Positions 6,443 through 8,872 of a stretch of 8,872 nucleotides of DNA are shown here, piece after piece; the stretch's first letter is position 1, and every line of letters begins with the position of its first letter. Under the pieces are notes generated by a model. The model made no database searches. It saw only the letters and a list, made by a program, of their open reading frames with translations, and was not told where the DNA came from. Source of the DNA: an uncultured Actinomycetes bacterium (GTDB lineage Bacteria; Actinomycetota; Acidimicrobiia; Acidimicrobiales; Ilumatobacteraceae). The DNA is taken from assembly GCA_903858075.1 (NCBI GenBank), contig CAIOHI010000079.1, positions 1-8,872 of the forward strand. The letters run 5' to 3'. The position numbers were made by a program, and so were the translations under genes.

Positions 6443-7293
6443 GCGGACAACTCATCCTTGTTGCAACTCCCATTGGAAATTTGGGAGACATCTCTGAACG
6501 AATGAAATTAGCGCTCGAGCAAGCAGACATCATTGCATGCGAAGATTCTCGCCACTCGGGCCGCCTTGTGAAACACATGGGCATCACTTCCCCCAAGTAC
6601 ATCGTGGTCAACGACCACACTGAACGCGATGCCTGTGACGGCATCATCGAAGCCATCACCGGCGGGAAAACAGTTGCGCTCATCACCGACGCCGGCACTC
6701 CTGGCATTAGCGACCCAGGAAGCCTTGTCGTGCAAGCAGTTATTGCAGCAGGTCTTTCTGTATCTGCAGTACCTGGGCCAGCAGCTCTCATTATGGCTCT
6801 GATCATTAGCGGTATTCCCACTACACGATTCGTGTTTGAGGGCTTCCTTCCCCGTTCGGGCCGCGACCGCGCAGAACGCCTCGCCGATATAGCCAGTGAA
6901 ATGCGAACCGTCATTTTCTACGAGGCACCGCATCGTATTTCTCGCACACTCAACGACCTCGCAATTGCATGTCACCCCGATCGAAGCATTGCCGTCACGC
7001 GTGAGCTCACCAAAATGCACGAAGAAGTGTGGCGCGGTTCGGTAAGAGCAGCAGCACAACATTTTGCAACCATTGAAGCAATGGGTGAATTTGTTGTTGT
7101 TTTAGCAGCAGCAGAAGCACCGCTACCAGCAGACGAAGACCTCATCAAAGAAGCCCTCATTCATGAATTCTCTGCGGGGGCATCTACACGCGACGCGGTC
7201 GATGCCGTTGTGAAAAAAACCAATGCACCAAAGCGAGTGGTCTACGCACTTGCACTCCTAATGAACAACAAAGAAGTCACCAATGACAAATAA
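6439..7293 (+). CDS. rsmI: RsmI, 16S rRNA (cytidine-1402-2'-O)-methyltransferase
   Basis: RsmI uses S-adenosylmethionine to methylate the ribose 2'-oxygen of C1402 in 16S rRNA, in the ribosomal decoding centre. The 284 residues match the family. It belongs to the tetrapyrrole-methylase-like fold. Visible motifs are LVATPIGNLGDIS at 7-19, CEDSRHSGRL at 34-43, LITDAGTPGISDPG at 81-94, VPGPAA at 111-116, FEGFLPRSGRDR at 133-144, FYEAPHR at 160-166, and TRELTKMHEEVWRG at 187-200. The last 50 residues form the usual small helical C-terminal domain (DLIKEALIHEF, TRDAVDAVVKKT). There is no strong ribosome site; the ATGA overlap with the DUF192 stop suggests coupled translation. It overlaps the following gene by 11 bases. 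Confidence 0.97.
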   Translation: MSGQLILVATPIGNLGDISERMKLALEQADIIACEDSRHSGRLVKHMGITSPKYIVVNDHTERDACDGIIEAITGGKTVALITDAGTPGISDPGSLVVQAVIAAGLSVSAVPGPAALIMALIISGIPTTRFVFEGFLPRSGRDRAERLADIASEMRTVIFYEAPHRISRTLNDLAIACHPDRSIAVTRELTKMHEEVWRGSVRAAAQHFATIEAMGEFVVVLAAAEAPLPADEDLIKEALIHEFSAGASTRDAVDAVVKKTNAPKRVVYALALLMNNKEVTNDK

Positions 7294-7957
7294 AAAAGGA
7301 ATACTCTTTTTCGACCTCGATGGAACTGTTGCCGATTCTGGAACCGGAATCCTTGCATCAATGAACCACGTTCTTGAAGCACGTCATTTGCAACCACTGA
7401 CAAGCGTAGATCTCACTCATTTTGTTGGGCCTCCCCTTTCGGTCTCATTCCCCATAGTTTTTGCCCCGCGTGGCGTACCCGCCGAAGAAATGCAGATGTT
7501 CATTGAGGAATACCGGGCTATCTACGGTGCTACTTACCTTCCTCAAACGCCGCTCAACCCCGGAATGGGTGATGCGCTCACTGAACTTAAAAATTCCTGG
7601 CGTCTAGCCATAGTGACTTCAAAACCAGAACCACAAGCCCTCATTGCTATTCAAGCAACCGGCGTGCGTCACTACTTCGACATTATTGTTGGGCCTCACG
7701 ATGATTCTGAAATTCCTAAAGCACAACTGCTGGAACGCGCACTTCGTGAAATGAACGAACTGCATGGCGAACTTCCACCGCTCACTTCATGCTGGATGAT
7801 TGGCGATCGTCATCACGACATTGACGCTGGCGTAGAAGTAGGAACTCGTACTGCCGGAGTGCTGTGGGGTTTTGGCTCGCGTGAAGAACTTAGTTCTGCT
7901 GGAGCCACCGCAATTGTGGAGACACCAAAAGAACTTGTTGCTGTTCTCAATAACTAA
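7283..7957 (+). CDS. HAD-superfamily phosphatase, phosphoglycolate phosphatase-like
   Basis: This is a haloacid dehalogenase-type hydrolase of 224 residues that probably dephosphorylates a small metabolite in the cytosol. All four motifs are present: DLDGT with nucleophile Asp11 and acid Asp13, VTSK with Ser113, Lys146 in IPKAQLL, and MIGDRHHDIDAG with Asp175 and Asp179. The helical cap (about 18-90) includes FVGPPLSVSF, common in Gph-like members annotated as phosphoglycolate phosphatases. The substrate cannot be read from sequence, since this group is promiscuous and includes pyrophosphatases and nucleotidases. The start lies 11 bases inside rsmI, with only a weak GAAG upstream. Its TAA overlaps the thioesterase stop on the other strand. 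Confidence 0.9.
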   Translation: MTNKKGILFFDLDGTVADSGTGILASMNHVLEARHLQPLTSVDLTHFVGPPLSVSFPIVFAPRGVPAEEMQMFIEEYRAIYGATYLPQTPLNPGMGDALTELKNSWRLAIVTSKPEPQALIAIQATGVRHYFDIIVGPHDDSEIPKAQLLERALREMNELHGELPPLTSCWMIGDRHHDIDAGVEVGTRTAGVLWGFGSREELSSAGATAIVETPKELVAVLNN

Positions 7958-8775
7958 ACAACACGTGGAGCAAGGGCCATTTGGCGGCTCAAGGCAACAA
8001 GTGTTCCCGACTCATCCCAAATCTCGCCGTCTTCTTCAAGAAGCCCACCTTGCACAACCTTTGTACGAAATGAACATGCGAGTCTTTTGCCCACTGGCAC
8101 CGCGCGCACGTGCACGGTGAGTTCCAGGGTTGGCACCCAGCCTTTTTCATATGGCAAGTTGAATAACGGAGGTGGCATTGCATCGACTGCAAGCAGCAAT
8201 GCAAGTGTGTCCATAGGACGCCCATCGGCCAATTCAATCCACCCCCGCATCTGTGCAGTACCCGATGGCGTACCCGAAATGAAAGTGGAGTCGTCTGGAT
8301 GCAATCGGTTAGTGACGTTTTGTAAAAGACCAATGACAAAATCTCCGCCGTCACTATCGCGACTCGCGCATTCCTCAAAGGGGGGTAAATCGGGCGGTAT
8401 CGCCGTCACAATTTGAGGTTCAACGGCTGCCATCTCACCCCATGCCCCAAGAACGCGCATGATATTGCGATCGCCACGACGCATCGTTGCGTTCATGGTG
8501 GTCACAAGCTTCCCGGTCTTTACTGTGTCAACTTCAATTTCCAACGGGCCCGCCGGTGCAGGCGCGAGATAATGAGCAGTCACCGTGAACGGGTCTCGGC
8601 GACCCGAATGTTGTTGCATTGCGCGGCCCATCATGGCGAGCAGATAGCCGCCGTTGGCATTTCCCGTAATGTCCCAGCCGTCAAAAACTTCCGCCGAGAA
8701 CGTTGTGGAGCCATTTTTTTCCACAATTGGCGTCACAGCCGTTGCAGTATCGAAGCGGAAAGTCACGGTCAGCAT
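7954..8775 (-). CDS. TesB-like acyl-CoA thioesterase, double hotdog fold
   Basis: The 273-residue protein resembles the TesB-like thioesterases that hydrolyse acyl-CoA to free acid and CoA, common in actinobacteria with fatty-acid catabolism. The N-terminal hotdog includes FDGWDITGNANGGYLLAMMGRAM at 31-53, with the family's GGYLLA core, and a strand FTVTAHYLAPA at 63-73. The second hotdog includes DTLALLLAVDAMPPPLF at 189-205. Asp198 sits where TesB enzymes have a catalytic Asp, and a late strand ELTVHVRAVPVG follows. The acyl chain preferred is unknown. I prefer the ATG at 8775 because homologous starts usually lie just before a segment like FRFDTATAV. A TTG at 8820 would add 15 polar residues with no convincing ribosome site. 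GAGGA lies 13 bases before the ATG. The stop overlaps the HAD gene's stop. Confidence 0.85.
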   Translation of the reverse strand: MLTVTFRFDTATAVTPIVEKNGSTTFSAEVFDGWDITGNANGGYLLAMMGRAMQQHSGRRDPFTVTAHYLAPAPAGPLEIEVDTVKTGKLVTTMNATMRRGDRNIMRVLGAWGEMAAVEPQIVTAIPPDLPPFEECASRDSDGGDFVIGLLQNVTNRLHPDDSTFISGTPSGTAQMRGWIELADGRPMDTLALLLAVDAMPPPLFNLPYEKGWVPTLELTVHVRAVPVGKRLACSFRTKVVQGGLLEEDGEIWDESGTLVALSRQMALAPRVV

Positions 8776-8872
8776 CGTATTGCTCGTATCCTCATGTTGT
8801 GGCGCGATTTTCTCTGACAACCCCCATTTATTACGTCAATGCGCAGCCGCACCTCGGCCACGCATACACCAC
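8776..8872. other. Unassigned edge region upstream of the thioesterase
   Basis: These 97 bases should hold the leader or promoter of the thioesterase, or the end of an upstream minus-strand gene. One minus-strand frame stays open from the right edge to a TGA at 8769-8771, overlapping the thioesterase ATG. It is too short to judge. A plus-strand ATG at 8839 also opens a frame to the edge but has no ribosome site. I assign no gene. Confidence 0.4.

Noticed and set aside
6300..6914. 204-codon open frame on the minus strand opposite rsmI and the DUF192 gene
   Set aside because: It lies opposite well-supported genes, has low-complexity Arg/Ser/Met-rich composition and no recognisable motif; it is a codon-bias shadow.

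Overview
This is a dense chromosomal housekeeping window from a bacterium with moderate GC content (roughly half by eye) and strikingly tight gene packing. Gene order and protein style point to an actinobacterium. The SUF cluster has a Rieske-type ferredoxin gene between sufD and sufC, an arrangement known from actinobacterial suf operons. A secreted protein carries a C-x3-G...G-x2-C motif that I associate with exported actinobacterial proteins. My best guess is a streamlined aquatic member of the Acidimicrobiia, but this is inferred from style and no marker gene is present. I see no mobile elements, CRISPR arrays, rRNA or tRNA genes, prophage or origin.

Layout: (1) 2-118 is the 3' end of an unidentified plus-strand gene, convergent with and overlapping sufC. 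(2) 108-4009, minus strand, is a five-gene operon read as sufB, a small cysteine-rich protein, sufD, a Rieske ferredoxin and sufC. Every junction is a 1-4 base stop/start overlap. (3) 4010-4175 is the only sizeable non-coding stretch. It holds the start region of the suf operon, including a 30-bp imperfect palindrome, and the leader of the divergent gene ychF. (4) 4176-5273 is ychF on the plus strand. (5) 5276-6007, minus strand, is an exported cysteine-rich protein of unknown function ending two bases from ychF. (6) 6038-7957 is a plus-strand run of three overlapping genes: a DUF192 protein, rsmI, and a HAD-family phosphatase. (7) 7954-8775 (possibly to 8820), minus strand, is a TesB-like acyl-CoA thioesterase that is convergent with the phosphatase. 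(8) 8776-8872 holds nothing I can assign.

The functional core is iron-sulfur cluster assembly: SufB, SufD and SufC form the scaffold/ATPase complex. The Rieske protein is a likely client or electron carrier. The small Cys-rich protein in the middle of the operon has no function I can name and is the most interesting item here. The usual partners SufS, SufU, SufT and the regulator SufR are not in the window. The plus-strand cluster links 16S rRNA methylation (RsmI) with a small-molecule phosphatase and DUF192, most likely through compact gene packing and not a shared pathway.
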